From contig CALEFF010000020.1 of assembly GCA_937876865.1 (NCBI GenBank), positions 1-26,457 on the forward strand: a stretch of 26,457 bases of DNA. Direction: 5' to 3'. Source of the stretch: an uncultured Bacteroidales bacterium (lineage in GTDB: Bacteria > Bacteroidota > Bacteroidia > Bacteroidales > P3). Shown here one piece after another: positions 9,501 to 16,953 of this stretch. Below the pieces are notes generated by a model. It had not been told where the DNA came from, did not search any database, and saw only the letters and a list, made by a program, of their open reading frames with translations. Numbering within the stretch: the first letter of the stretch is position 1; every line of letters starts with the position of its first letter. The position numbers and the translations under genes are program-made.

Positions 9501-10696
9501 ACAAATCCCATAGTTTGCAAATATGGACTAACTGAATTTATATCTCTAATTGCGTTTAAATCTACAATTTGAAGCAGTTGGTTGGAAATAACTTGGTCGG
9601 GAAGAGGAGAAACACCAGGAACCTCTATCATAGGATTTTGTCCGTAAGGTTTAGCTTCACCTAAGTCAGCAAAAGCAACAAGATTTCGATTGTTTGTTAT
9701 GGCTGAGCCTATATTTGTACGCCAAACCTCAATTTTTGTAATTATAATATTTGAGTTTATAATAGGTAGGGTACTCATTGCAGCGTTGTAATTCTCGTAA
9801 AAGTACTGAGAAAGGAAGAAATGACGGTTTGCATCATATTCATCAGCCTTAAAATTAAATTCTTGCATTTGTGCTCCACCTTGAACGGTTACTGAACTTG
9901 ATTCTGATTTCTGTTGCGAAACGATTGCGTCAAGTGTGAGATTTCCAAATTTGAGTCGAGATTTTATACCCCATAAAGATTGTGTTCCTTGAATAAGAGT
10001 AAGCGGCAGAGGAAAGGAAACATTTCCTGCTTCCATAAGTTGAATAATATCGTCTTCCTTTCCTTCGAATTTAAGTTTCAATTCGTTTTCAAAATCAAAG
10101 GTTGCCTCTGTGTTAAAATTGAGATTGAAATTTATTGCATTACCTATTTGCACCATTGCATTGATTTGCATATTCATGTCAAAATCAAATCTTGTGGTAC
10201 TACGATTATCTTCACTTAAAGCAAGGTTTTCGTTACGGTTGTTAACCACTCCCATTTTTAATTCCACATTTCCGCTTGGACGAATATCAATTGTTTGACC
10301 TCCAAATATTGTTTCAAACAATTCACTATTGATTTTGAGTTGAGGAATAAGACTCCCAAGCATTCCATCGTTTGAGGAAGTAGATATTTTTGCAGTAGCA
10401 GAACGGCTTTTCCAATAATTATTTATCATTTGGTCTAAGTCGTAATTTTGATATTCCTCAAATGTCAAAGCCATTCGTTCGAGAACTAAATTACCTGCCT
10501 TTTTAATTAAGATATATTCATTATTTATTGGATCATACTCCACCTCGGTAGTAATATTGTTTGGAGTATCTAAAAACAAAGGACTATCGGAATTTTCATC
10601 AATATTATATTTTAAACTATCTGTTTGTGCAAGACTTACATTGCAGCATATAAAAACAAATAGTACAAAAAATATTTTATTGATATATAGTTTCAT
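3527..10696 (-). CDS. sprA: SprA/Sov, outer-membrane translocon of the type IX secretion system
   Basis: A 2389-residue protein with an N-terminal signal peptide (MKLYINKIFFVLFVFICC, cleaved near SLAQ). Length and sequence match the SprA (Sov) family, about 2400 residues, which forms the giant 36-strand outer-membrane barrel through which T9SS cargo leaves the cell. Family-typical stretches visible include LWGIKSRLKFGNL near residue 240, GTAYIDDFEAAKRSFD near residue 800, and long runs of alternating barrel strands in the C-terminal half, ending with GGFSLRITL. The ORF is uninterrupted. It follows ruvA by 12 bases on the same strand; the ruvA-sprA order is a familiar Bacteroidota arrangement, so the two are probably cotranscribed. 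The two cargo-type sorting domains in the same window fit an active T9SS. No obvious missing segment was noticed. Confidence 0.95.
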   Translation of the reverse strand: MKLYINKIFFVLFVFICCNVSLAQTDSLKYNIDENSDSPLFLDTPNNITTEVEYDPINNEYILIKKAGNLVLERMALTFEEYQNYDLDQMINNYWKSRSATAKISTSSNDGMLGSLIPQLKINSELFETIFGGQTIDIRPSGNVELKMGVVNNRNENLALSEDNRSTTRFDFDMNMQINAMVQIGNAINFNLNFNTEATFDFENELKLKFEGKEDDIIQLMEAGNVSFPLPLTLIQGTQSLWGIKSRLKFGNLTLDAIVSQQKSESSSVTVQGGAQMQEFNFKADEYDANRHFFLSQYFYENYNAAMSTLPIINSNIIITKIEVWRTNIGSAITNNRNLVAFADLGEAKPYGQNPMIEVPGVSPLPDQVISNQLLQIVDLNAIRDINSVSPYLQTMGFVSGQNYEKIESARKLSPSEFTFNPKLGFISLNQALAADQVLAVAFRYQIVGDTTLYQVGEFSDEGIADPNTLVVKLLKSSSLNVRNPMWKLMMKNVYKLNAYQISQEDFRLNILYQANEDGVQTGYFREGIKNGVPLIQVFGLDRMDNQQNMYPDGVFDFIDNASSVGGTIEKNKGVIYFPFVEPFGKDLREILQDDELADKYCFDSLYTLTISQAQQYPDKNKFYLEGRYKSSSGSEISLNAMNIPQGSVKVMAGGIVLTEGVDYTVDYAMGRVRIINQGYLNSGTPISVSTESNSTFSPVTKYLTGVRANYEINKDFMIGATMMNLRESPLTPKVNYKEEPISNTIWGMDLTYKKEIPFITKLIDLLPFYQTKSPSILNLTGEFAHFIPGNPNVIGNSGTAYIDDFEAAKRSFDLKMIGSWFLASTPQDYNTPAPLFPETSKELGLTYGFNRAKLSWYTIDDNFYRSARPTNITNDDVSLPYARPIREVEIRPNKDMQSGQVQNLREFNIAYYPSERGPYNYDTISAYSAGLNPDGTLRSPQTRWGGIMRKLESTDFEATNIEYIEFWLMDPFIENPYHSGGKLYFNLGEVSEDILRDGRKSFENGLPISAEVIDVDSTIWGRVPKLQAIVNAFSNDPQARQYQDVGYDGLSSADEASYHQQFLQKIQNQVEEQAYNNILADPSADDFIYFRNQDYDQNNIKVVERYKKYNNTEGNSSVVSDNSEYSSQATSIPNVEDINQDNTLSEAENYYEYVINLTPGDMVVGKNFITDIQEATNIPLPNGTTTDCKWYQFKIPIREPHRKVGLIDGYQSIKFIRLFLKDFEEPIILRFATFELVSGEWRKYTDNLLTPGLYPSGTQSENTTFTVASVNIEENGKRTPIPYVLPPGIEREKIYATTSMTDMNEQSQSLKIGELADGDARAIYKSMELDMRQYKHLRMFVHAEQLNEFDQYKKGDLSLFVRLGTDFTNNYYEYELPLTFTPWYTGYNNEELIWPESNNVDIDLEQLVKVKENRNAKIRANDLTVSSTIPYHEIIDGKKMTVVGMPNIAGVKVLMIGIRNPKKQNINDNDDMLPKSAEIWINELRLTDFNRSGGWAATGFARTNLADLGDVSLSASHRSAGFASLEQSISEISQEAITSLDFATNIEVGKFFPEDWGIRLPVHFDYSQSVSNPKYNPLDPDVKLENDLLSYRTEKERDSIRHMVQDYVSRTNFNLMNIRKDRLGDRALERHFYDIENWNGSYSYSSTFMRDVDIEYNSKEQHRGTLAYQYDVKSKGWKPFNKMKIFKPKAFAIIRDFTLHYYPKSFSFRAEVVRDFEETLLRAKSQGLILMEPYFFKQFYVNRAYTFKYDITSNIKFEYDATVNSLIEEPRGRIDTDEKKDSVWNSILELGRAQQFTQNYKLNANIPINKIPIFDWIRLNGSYSGTYKFISSTQATRSLGNNIENSRRINGTANFNLMTLYNKLPIVKKAYEKQGKSNAPRRPEMGMSRKKDNEQKKVEQEVVEDSISSSQKFLKEALYFSVRLLTCVKSASINYSRTDGTSIPGYMPVAKWLGTSPKDKFAPGFAFVFGSQDLSIMENAIRNSWLSKDTMLNAALNQKMTENINAQIKIEPIKEFNIDISFKRNKSQVYSAYYKYDSFAQEIEGPLSPLSTGRYSISFFALPTNFIGSDENNVSSIFNQFLENRETIAHRLAASNAAFNPDYSGILIQDSVNGRLYPDGYGATSQQVLIPAFLAAYSGSDASAQSLSPFLSIPLPNWKISYTGLNKNEWIKKWANSITLSSNYSCDYTVGAFTSDNRVPIENPDYDYGTEWVRNELSNNFIARDVIDQVTINEQFSPLIKMDVNLKNSFQTNFEIRRERSLSLSFSNLQLTEINRMSYVVGGGYRFKDVELNIRMGGGSTKNLKSDVLVKADFALNINKTILRKIDQNVNLVSSGAKVLTLNLSGEYSLTEKLVLKAYFEMTMNTPFVSNSYPNSTTQGGFSLRITL

Positions 10697-10708
10697 TAAA
10701 TCTAAAAA

Positions 10709-11287
10709 TTATAAAACTTTCAACGCTTGCCTAATTAACTCCTCAACCCCTAAGGAAGCATTAGTTTTTAGTATTTTATCCAAAGTTTTTTCTATAATAG
10801 TTTTGTTAAATCCAAGTGTTTGCAATGCTAATAACGCTTCTTCTCTGTTTTTATTGCCAATAACACTTTCTGTTTTAACAATTTCAATTTTGTTTAAATT
10901 GTCTTTTAAATCTATTATTATTCTTTGAGCGGTTTTAAGACCAATACCTTTTACTGCTTTAATAACATTGACATTTTTGGTAACAACTGCCTCAATTAAA
11001 TCATCACAACTAAGAGAGGAAAGAATCATTCGGGCGGTGTTTGCACCAACTCCGTTTACGCTAATTAAGTGTCGGAAAAGTTTTCTTTCTTTTTCATTTT
11101 CAAAGCCAAACAAAAGTTGAGCGTCTTCTCTAACAATATGATGCACCAACACTTTTCCTTCACTTTTATCCTTTAAAATACTATATGAATTTAACGATAT
11201 TTCTATTTTATATCCCACACCTCCGCAATTAACTACTATATAAGATGGTGTGATTTCAACAAATTTTCCTTCAAAAAATTCAAACAT
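10709..11287 (-). CDS. ruvA: Holliday junction branch migration protein RuvA
   Basis: RuvA binds four-way DNA junctions as a tetramer and loads the RuvB motor in recombinational repair. The start is placed at 11287 (MFEFFEGKFVEITPSY), giving 192 residues. An in-frame ATG six codons upstream (11305) is possible, but RuvA proteins begin with this OB-fold strand. Domain I (OB fold) covers about residues 1-62. Two helix-hairpin-helix motifs follow, with the glycine turns NGVGANTA and KGIGLKTA. A flexible linker and the small C-terminal domain III (from about 145), which contacts RuvB, complete the protein. It is the first gene of the ruvA-sprA unit, with a TATTTTTG -7 box upstream. Confidence 0.93.
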   Translation of the reverse strand: MFEFFEGKFVEITPSYIVVNCGGVGYKIEISLNSYSILKDKSEGKVLVHHIVREDAQLLFGFENEKERKLFRHLISVNGVGANTARMILSSLSCDDLIEAVVTKNVNVIKAVKGIGLKTAQRIIIDLKDNLNKIEIVKTESVIGNKNREEALLALQTLGFNKTIIEKTLDKILKTNASLGVEELIRQALKVL

Positions 11288-11313
11288 AATTTTTAAACTG
11301 CACAATTTTGTAG

Positions 11314-11321
11314 CAAAAATA
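11314..11321 (-). promoter_or_regulatory. -7 box for ruvA-sprA
   Basis: The minus strand reads TATTTTTG, matching TAnnTTTG, 26 bases upstream of the ruvA start at 11287. A correctly spaced -33 TTTG is not obvious. Together with the panB box on the other strand it defines a divergent promoter region of about 118 bases. Confidence 0.5.
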
Positions 11322-11363
11322 CAAATAATTATGCAAAATAACGCATATAAAGAAAAACATTAG

Positions 11364-11371
11364 TACTTTTG
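11364..11371 (+). promoter_or_regulatory. -7 box for panB
   Basis: TACTTTTG matches the Bacteroidota -7 consensus and lies 34 bases upstream of the panB ATG at 11406. The leader that follows is A-rich with no Shine-Dalgarno sequence, as is usual for Bacteroidota. No clear -33 element was seen. Confidence 0.55.
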
Positions 11372-11405
11372 CCGTTCAAAAAACAAAGAAATAAACATAA
11401 AAACG

Positions 11406-12224
11406 ATGTCAGTAGCAACAAAAGATACAAAAAGAGTAACTGTAAAGACATTGCAATCAATGGCAGATAAGAATGAAAAAATTGCAATGCTTACAGCTTA
11501 CGATTATTCTATGGCAACCTTAGTAGATTTAGCAAAAGTAGATATAATTCTTGTAGGAGATAGCGCAGCAAACGTTATGGCAGGATATTCAAGCACGCTT
11601 CCAATTACACTTGATGAGATGATTTATCACGCAGCGAGTGTTGCAAGGGCTTGTAATCGTGCTTTAATTGTGTGCGATTTACCTTTCGGAACCTATCAAG
11701 GCAATTCCAAACAAGCTCTCTCTTCTGCAATTCGCATAATGAAAGAAACCGAGGTGCATGCCGTTAAAATGGAGGGTGGAGAAGAGATTTTAGAATCGGT
11801 AAAGAGAATAATATCAGCAGGAATCCCTGTTATGGGACACTTAGGCTTGACTCCACAATCAATAAACAAGTTTGGAAGTTATGCAGTTAGAGCAACCTCA
11901 GAAGAAGAAGCCGAAAAACTAATAGCAGATGCACATTTGCTTGAAGAAGCAGGTTGTTTTGCAATTGTTTTAGAAAAAGTTCCAGCACAACTTGCAGGAA
12001 GAATTGCAAAAGAATTAAGAATCCCTATTATAGGTATAGGAGCTGGTGGAGAAGTTGATGGACAAGTGCTTGTGCTTCACGATATGCTTGGAATAACACA
12101 AGAATTTACTCCACGATTTCTAAGACGTTATCTTAATCTTGGCGAGGAAATAACTCAGGCAATAAAGAGATATGTTGATGATGTAAAGACATCAGATTTT
12201 CCAAATAAAGAAGAACAATATTAA
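11406..12224 (+). CDS. panB: 3-methyl-2-oxobutanoate hydroxymethyltransferase (PanB)
   Basis: PanB transfers a hydroxymethyl group from methylene-tetrahydrofolate to alpha-ketoisovalerate, making ketopantoate, the first committed step to pantothenate and coenzyme A. The 272-residue TIM-barrel protein is full length. Expected Mg/substrate residues are visible: Asp52 in VGDS, Asp91 in CDLPFG, Lys121 and Glu123 in VKMEGG, and the glutamate of VLEKVP, corresponding to the E. coli active site. The C-terminal part carries IGIGAGGEVDGQVLVLHDMLG, broken only by normal family variation. No panC or panD is adjacent. Its stop codon overlaps the stop of the convergent yraN by a few bases, leaving no room for a separate terminator. 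Confidence 0.95.
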   Translation: MSVATKDTKRVTVKTLQSMADKNEKIAMLTAYDYSMATLVDLAKVDIILVGDSAANVMAGYSSTLPITLDEMIYHAASVARACNRALIVCDLPFGTYQGNSKQALSSAIRIMKETEVHAVKMEGGEEILESVKRIISAGIPVMGHLGLTPQSINKFGSYAVRATSEEEAEKLIADAHLLEEAGCFAIVLEKVPAQLAGRIAKELRIPIIGIGAGGEVDGQVLVLHDMLGITQEFTPRFLRRYLNLGEEITQAIKRYVDDVKTSDFPNKEEQY

Positions 12225-12598
12225 AAAGCACTATAAGGTTCAAAAGCACCAATAATGTGCTCCAAGGTTTGAGTTCCTTGTTCTGTTTGAATGATTGAAA
12301 TCACATCAAACCTTGCTTCTAAATCTAAGTTGCGATTGCGTATGTAGGCATTCGCAACTTTTATTATTGCTTTTTGTTTTTTGAAATCCACTGCCTCAAA
12401 AGGCTGAATGAAATAATCGGTATTTCTTGTTTTTACCTCAATAAAAACAACGTTTCTTTCTTTTTCGTCCTCTGCAATAATATCAATCTCATTTTTTTGC
12501 CACACAAAATTCCTCTCTAAAATCTTATAGCCTTTTTTTACAAGAAAATCACATGCTAAGTCTTCGCCTAAATTGCCTAAAACTTTCTTTCCAATCAT
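12221..12598 (-). CDS. yraN: YraN/UPF0102 family nuclease-like protein
   Basis: A 125-residue protein of the UPF0102 family, which has the fold of Holliday-junction-resolvase-like PD-(D/E)XK nucleases. The conserved pattern is present: GNLGEDLACDFL with Glu12, NEIDIIA with Asp39, and FIEVKTR with Glu54 and Lys56, which together make the E-D-ExK metal site. The biochemical role of the family is not settled; a nuclease or DNA-processing role is an inference from the fold. Its ATG overlaps the TGA of the upstream LD-carboxypeptidase (ATGA), so translation of the two is probably coupled. Confidence 0.85.
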   Translation of the reverse strand: MIGKKVLGNLGEDLACDFLVKKGYKILERNFVWQKNEIDIIAEDEKERNVVFIEVKTRNTDYFIQPFEAVDFKKQKAIIKVANAYIRNRNLDLEARFDVISIIQTEQGTQTLEHIIGAFEPYSAF

Positions 12599-13506
12599 AA
12601 TTGTTTTGTGATAATTGTGTTTTCTTTTACTTCAATTTCTATTTTCCCTCCAATCATAACGGCGTTGTTTCTTTCTTCAATGTGTCCTATGCTTGCACCA
12701 AAAATTTTAGGGTAGTTATATTGCTTAACTGCCTCTTCAATGATTCGATATGCCGTTTTGCCAAAAGGAATTGTGTTATCGTGCATCTGTGTCATTGCTC
12801 CAACAAGTAAAGCTTTTAAGTTTTTTAATTTTCCTGCACGTTTCAAAGCCTGCATCATTCTATCTATATGATAAAGGTATTCATCTAAATCCTCAATTAA
12901 AAGAATTAAATCGTCAGTTTCTCCAAAACTCTCACTTCCAAGCAAGGAATAAAGAACCGAAAGATTGCCTCCGATAACTCTTCCTTTGATTAAGCAGTCT
13001 TTTTGAACGAAATCGCAAGGCGTAGTAAAAGAAAATTCTTTACCAAACAATAGATTTAACATACTTTCTATTGCCGAGGAATCAAATATTTCTTTTTTTA
13101 TGTTTATAGGCATAATTGCGTGAAGCGAAGTCACAGAATGTTTAAAGTAAACGTGATTTAAAATTGCTGTTACGTCAGAATAACCAATTAACCATTTAGG
13201 ATTAGTTTCCAAAGGCGAGAAATCTACCTTATCAATTATTCTTACGCTTCCATAACCTCCTCTTGCAAAGAAAATAGCCTTGATTTGCTTGTCGTCAATT
13301 GCCTTTTGCAAATCTCTTGCTCTTAATTCATCGCTTCCAGCAAATTGATTTTCTTCTGCATTTATGCTTTCGCCCAAGCAAACTTTAAGTTCTTTGCTTT
13401 CTAATAAAGAAATAGTATCGTTAAGTTCTTGCTTTGAGATTTTTCTTGCAGATGCCAAGATGATAACTCTATCACCTTGTTTTAGAAAAGGAGGAATTTT
13501 TATCAT
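12595..13506 (-). CDS. LD-carboxypeptidase, peptidase family S66
   Basis: Family S66 enzymes cut the L-D bond that releases the terminal D-Ala from murein tetrapeptides during peptidoglycan recycling, using a Ser-Glu-His triad. The start is placed at 13506 (MIKIPPFLKQGDRV), giving 303 residues, the normal family length. The open frame continues upstream to 13641 but would add 45 unrelated residues and overlap mfd. Visible features are ARGGYGS at 81-87, the nucleophile Ser110 in IGYSD, the glutamate region IEDLDEYLYHIDRM, and the histidine in ASIGHIEERNN near the C-terminus. No signal peptide is seen, in line with a cytoplasmic recycling enzyme. It is followed by yraN with a 4-base overlap. 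Confidence 0.9.
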   Translation of the reverse strand: MIKIPPFLKQGDRVIILASARKISKQELNDTISLLESKELKVCLGESINAEENQFAGSDELRARDLQKAIDDKQIKAIFFARGGYGSVRIIDKVDFSPLETNPKWLIGYSDVTAILNHVYFKHSVTSLHAIMPINIKKEIFDSSAIESMLNLLFGKEFSFTTPCDFVQKDCLIKGRVIGGNLSVLYSLLGSESFGETDDLILLIEDLDEYLYHIDRMMQALKRAGKLKNLKALLVGAMTQMHDNTIPFGKTAYRIIEEAVKQYNYPKIFGASIGHIEERNNAVMIGGKIEIEVKENTIITKQL

Positions 13507-13534
13507 GTTTTTTATTTTTTGAATAATTAAAGTG

Positions 13535-13542
13535 CAAATATA
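13535..13542 (-). promoter_or_regulatory. -7 box for the LD-carboxypeptidase/yraN unit
   Basis: The minus strand reads TATATTTG, a good TAnnTTTG match, 28 bases upstream of the start at 13506. It lies only 13 bases from the mfd -7 box on the other strand, so the two divergent promoters share a very compact region and polymerase binding at one could hinder the other. Confidence 0.55.
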
Positions 13543-13555
13543 ACAAAAAAACGCA

Positions 13556-13563
13556 TACCTTTG
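13556..13563 (+). promoter_or_regulatory. -7 box for mfd, next to the start codon
   Basis: TACCTTTG matches TAnnTTTG and is followed by GC, as in many Bacteroidota promoters. Only four bases separate it from the mfd ATG at 13568, so the transcript would be leaderless or nearly so if both calls are right. No clear -33 TTTG is visible at the usual spacing. Confidence 0.55.
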
Positions 13564-13567
13564 CCCT

Positions 13568-16500
13568 ATGAAAAGATTTAGTTCAATATATTCTCGCTCT
13601 GAGAAAGTACAAGAAATAGTAAAAAACATAAAAGAATACAAAGAACCCCTCTATATAAAAGGACTTTCGGGATCAAGCAATTCGCTAATAAGTTCAGTAG
13701 TTTGCGAATTAACAGAGGATTTTACACATATTTTTCTTTTTGAAGATAAACAAAAAGCAGCTTATTTTTATAATGATTTAGAAAGGTATTACAACGATTC
13801 GGAAAAAGAATATAACGAAAAACACGTTCTTTTCTATCCTTCGTCATTCTTTCACGAAAACGACGCCAATAAACTAAATAATTCAAACATTCTTCTTCGT
13901 ACTGCAATATTAGAAAGACTTTCTTTCTCTACTGCAAAGATAATTGTTACCTATCCACAGGCTTTTTGCGAGAAGACTGTGGATAAAAAATCTTTCAACA
14001 AGAAAATCTTTACTATTTCAAAGAATGAGGAATTGAATATTGATGAATTGATAGATGTTCTTGATGATTTTGGATTTGAAAGAAGCGATTTGGTCTATCA
14101 AGCCGGTCAATATTCAATCAGAGGTGGCATAATTGATGTTTTTTCCTTTTCTCAGGAGAATCCATATCGTATAGAACTTTTCGGAGATACGATTGATAGT
14201 CTTAGAACCTTTGATATATTAACGCAACTCTCAATAGAGGAAAAAGAAAGCTTTAATATATTGCCAAACTTCACCCTTTCGCAAGAACAAATTACTAAAA
14301 CTTCGTTTACAAAATGGTTTAATGACAAAACAATTATTTGGGTAAATCAAGCAGATTTATGTCTTGCGAAATTTATGCAAATAGAAGAAAAACAAAACTC
14401 CAACGACACCTTTTTAAAAAGCAAAGAAATTTTAAATTTTTTCAAAGAAAAAAAAGTTTTTTTCTTAGGAAAAAATTTCAAAAACGAAGAAAAAAATCCT
14501 TTAATTTTTGACATAATTTCCCAACCCGTTTTTAATGCAAATTTTCCTATGCTAATAGATTGCTTAGAGCAAAAACAAGAAGAGAATTATCAAACATGTT
14601 TTTGTGTTCTTGATGCTCAGCAAAAAGAAAGAGTAGAAAAAGTATTGGTAGAGTTTGCAAAAAACAGAAATATCTTAACTCCAACCTTTTTACAAGGCTC
14701 AATAGCCGAAGGATTCATTGATAACGATCATAAACTCTTACTTTTTACCGATCATCAGTTGTTTAATCGTTATCATAAGTACAAATTAAGGGACGGAAAA
14801 GCTCAACAAGAAAAAATAACTATGGAAGATTTGTTGAGTCTTACGCCCGGAGATTACGTAACTCATATTGATCACGGAATAGGTGTGTTCGCAGGATTAG
14901 CAAAGATAGATAAAGGAGGGAAAAAGCAAGAGGCAATAAGATTAATCTTTAAAAACAATGATATACTCTATGTTTCCATACATTCTTTGCATAAAATCAG
15001 TCGTTATTCCTCAAAAGAAACGGCAAATCCTCCTAAGTTGAATCGCTTAGGCTCAACAACATGGCAGACACTCAAAAACAAAACCAAGCAAAAGGTAAAA
15101 GACATAGCAAAAGACTTGATTGCACTTTATGCAAAACGAAAAGCAACACAAGGATATGCCTTTTCAGCGGATTCTTATCTGCAAAACTCATTAGAAGCCT
15201 CCTTTATGTATGAGGATACTCCTGATCAATTGAAAGCAACCATAGATGTAAAACGAGATATGGAATCTTCGCACCCTATGGATAGGCTTGTGTGTGGAGA
15301 TGTTGGCTTTGGAAAAACAGAAGTTGCGATAAGAGCAGCCTTTAAAGCAGTATGCGATAGCAAACAAGTAGTTGTTTTGGTGCCAACTACTATTTTAGCC
15401 TTTCAACATTGGAAAACATTCTCTCAAAGATTAAAAGATTTTCCTTGCAGAGTTGATTATCTTAATCGTTTTCGCACAACCAAGGAAAAAAATCAAATAC
15501 TCAAAGACCTTCAAATAGGAAAAATAGACATTCTTATAGGCACTCACAGAGTTGTAGGCAAAGATGTAAAGTTTAAAGACTTGGGATTGTTAATCATAGA
15601 CGAAGAACATAAATTTGGAGTTAGCGTTAAAGAAAAATTAAAACAGCTAAAAGTAAATATAGACACGCTTACGCTTTCTGCAACCCCTATTCCAAGAACA
15701 TTACAGTTCTCTTTAATGGGAGCAAGAGACCTTTCTATAATAAATACTCCTCCTGCAAATCGCCAACCTGTAAACACGCAAGTAATAAATTTTGATAAAG
15801 AACTAATAAGAGATGCAATAGATTTTGAAATTCAAAGAGGTGGACAAGTCTATTTTGTGCATAATAGAGTGCAAACAATACATGAAATTGCCCAAACCTT
15901 GCATCAACTTGTTCCAAAGGCGAGAATTGTTGTAGGACACGGACAAATGGAAGGCGAAGCATTGGAAAGAGTTATGCTTGACTTTATTGAAGGACAATAT
16001 GACATACTTGTTTCAACTACAATTGTGGAAAATGGATTAGATATACCGAATGCTAATACTATTATTATAAATGATGCACAAAATTACGGACTTTCTGACC
16101 TTCATCAATTGAGAGGAAGAGTTGGAAGAAGCAATGCGAAGGCTTTTTGTTATCTTATAGCTCCTGAGGCTTATCTTTTAACACCAGAGGCTCATAAAAG
16201 ACTTTCGGCAATAGAAGAATTTTCAGCCATAGGCAGTGGATTTGCAATAGCAATGAGAGATTTAGATATAAGAGGTGCAGGAGATTTGCTTGGAGCCGAA
16301 CAAAGTGGATTTATTTCCGATATAGGATTTGAGACATATCATAAAATACTTAACGAAGCAATGGACGAAATCCGTCAAGACTGTGGACAAATTCAAGAAG
16401 ATGCTACAAAACGAGAATGTGTTATTGAAACCGATTTGGAAATTCTTATTCCAGATAAATATATCAGCAATATAGTGGAACGATTGAAGATATATAAACA

Positions 16501-16849
16501 ATTAGACACTATGGAGAGTGAAAAAGATTTGCCATTATTGCAACAATCCTTGGAAGATAGATTTGGAACAATACCATCGCAAACCTTAGAGTTGTTTCAA
16601 ATAGTAAAACTCCGTATGTTAGCTAAAAAAATCTATGCAGAAAAGATTTCTATCAAACAAAATAAAATGGCAATAACCTTTAATTCGCAGTCAAACGCCG
16701 TAGAAAGAATACTTTCTTATGTTCAAAGCTATCCAAGTCAATGTGCACTTGAAGAAAAAGACGATAAACTTAATTTAAACATAAAATCAATAGGTAATTT
16801 AGATGATGCAGTAAAGGTGTTTACTTATTTGCAAGAAGAAAATTGTTGA
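13568..16849 (+). CDS. mfd: Transcription-repair coupling factor Mfd
   Basis: Mfd removes RNA polymerase stalled at DNA damage and recruits UvrA for nucleotide excision repair. The 1093-residue protein is full length. In order it has a UvrB-like N-terminal module (family motif GGIIDVFSF and following), the RNA polymerase interaction domain near LTPGDYVTHIDHGIGVF (residues 425-440), and a RecG-like helicase core. The core carries Walker A GDVGFGKT at 577-584, the Walker B box DEEH at 678-681, TPIPRTL, and RGRVGRS. The C-terminal TRCF domain includes LEILIPDKYI. The start at 13568 fits the family N-terminus (IYSRSEKVQEIV). It is divergent from the LD-carboxypeptidase gene. Confidence 0.96.
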   Translation: MKRFSSIYSRSEKVQEIVKNIKEYKEPLYIKGLSGSSNSLISSVVCELTEDFTHIFLFEDKQKAAYFYNDLERYYNDSEKEYNEKHVLFYPSSFFHENDANKLNNSNILLRTAILERLSFSTAKIIVTYPQAFCEKTVDKKSFNKKIFTISKNEELNIDELIDVLDDFGFERSDLVYQAGQYSIRGGIIDVFSFSQENPYRIELFGDTIDSLRTFDILTQLSIEEKESFNILPNFTLSQEQITKTSFTKWFNDKTIIWVNQADLCLAKFMQIEEKQNSNDTFLKSKEILNFFKEKKVFFLGKNFKNEEKNPLIFDIISQPVFNANFPMLIDCLEQKQEENYQTCFCVLDAQQKERVEKVLVEFAKNRNILTPTFLQGSIAEGFIDNDHKLLLFTDHQLFNRYHKYKLRDGKAQQEKITMEDLLSLTPGDYVTHIDHGIGVFAGLAKIDKGGKKQEAIRLIFKNNDILYVSIHSLHKISRYSSKETANPPKLNRLGSTTWQTLKNKTKQKVKDIAKDLIALYAKRKATQGYAFSADSYLQNSLEASFMYEDTPDQLKATIDVKRDMESSHPMDRLVCGDVGFGKTEVAIRAAFKAVCDSKQVVVLVPTTILAFQHWKTFSQRLKDFPCRVDYLNRFRTTKEKNQILKDLQIGKIDILIGTHRVVGKDVKFKDLGLLIIDEEHKFGVSVKEKLKQLKVNIDTLTLSATPIPRTLQFSLMGARDLSIINTPPANRQPVNTQVINFDKELIRDAIDFEIQRGGQVYFVHNRVQTIHEIAQTLHQLVPKARIVVGHGQMEGEALERVMLDFIEGQYDILVSTTIVENGLDIPNANTIIINDAQNYGLSDLHQLRGRVGRSNAKAFCYLIAPEAYLLTPEAHKRLSAIEEFSAIGSGFAIAMRDLDIRGAGDLLGAEQSGFISDIGFETYHKILNEAMDEIRQDCGQIQEDATKRECVIETDLEILIPDKYISNIVERLKIYKQLDTMESEKDLPLLQQSLEDRFGTIPSQTLELFQIVKLRMLAKKIYAEKISIKQNKMAITFNSQSNAVERILSYVQSYPSQCALEEKDDKLNLNIKSIGNLDDAVKVFTYLQEENC

Positions 16850-16909
16850 TTTTTTTGCTTAAAACCGCAACAAGTCAAAGAAAAATAGTGTCTATATTGT
16901 GATTTTTTG

Positions 16910-16917
16910 TAATTTTG
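16910..16917 (+). promoter_or_regulatory. -7 box for the type B cargo/TPR unit
   Basis: TAATTTTG matches TAnnTTTG and lies 36 bases upstream of the ATG at 16954, in the 104-base gap after mfd. No convincing -33 element at standard spacing was found. Confidence 0.5.
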
Positions 16918-16953
16918 TACGTTAATTCAAAGAAAAAATAAAAAACATTAAAT

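Noticed and set aside
13507..13641. Longer N-terminus for the LD-carboxypeptidase
   Set aside because: The extra 45 residues match no S66 family N-terminus and overlap mfd and both promoters; the start at 13506 gives the normal family length.
16843..16873. Possible terminator after mfd (TTGTTG with CAACAA)
   Set aside because: Only a 6-bp stem with a 19-base loop, overlapping the stop codon and not followed by a T-run.
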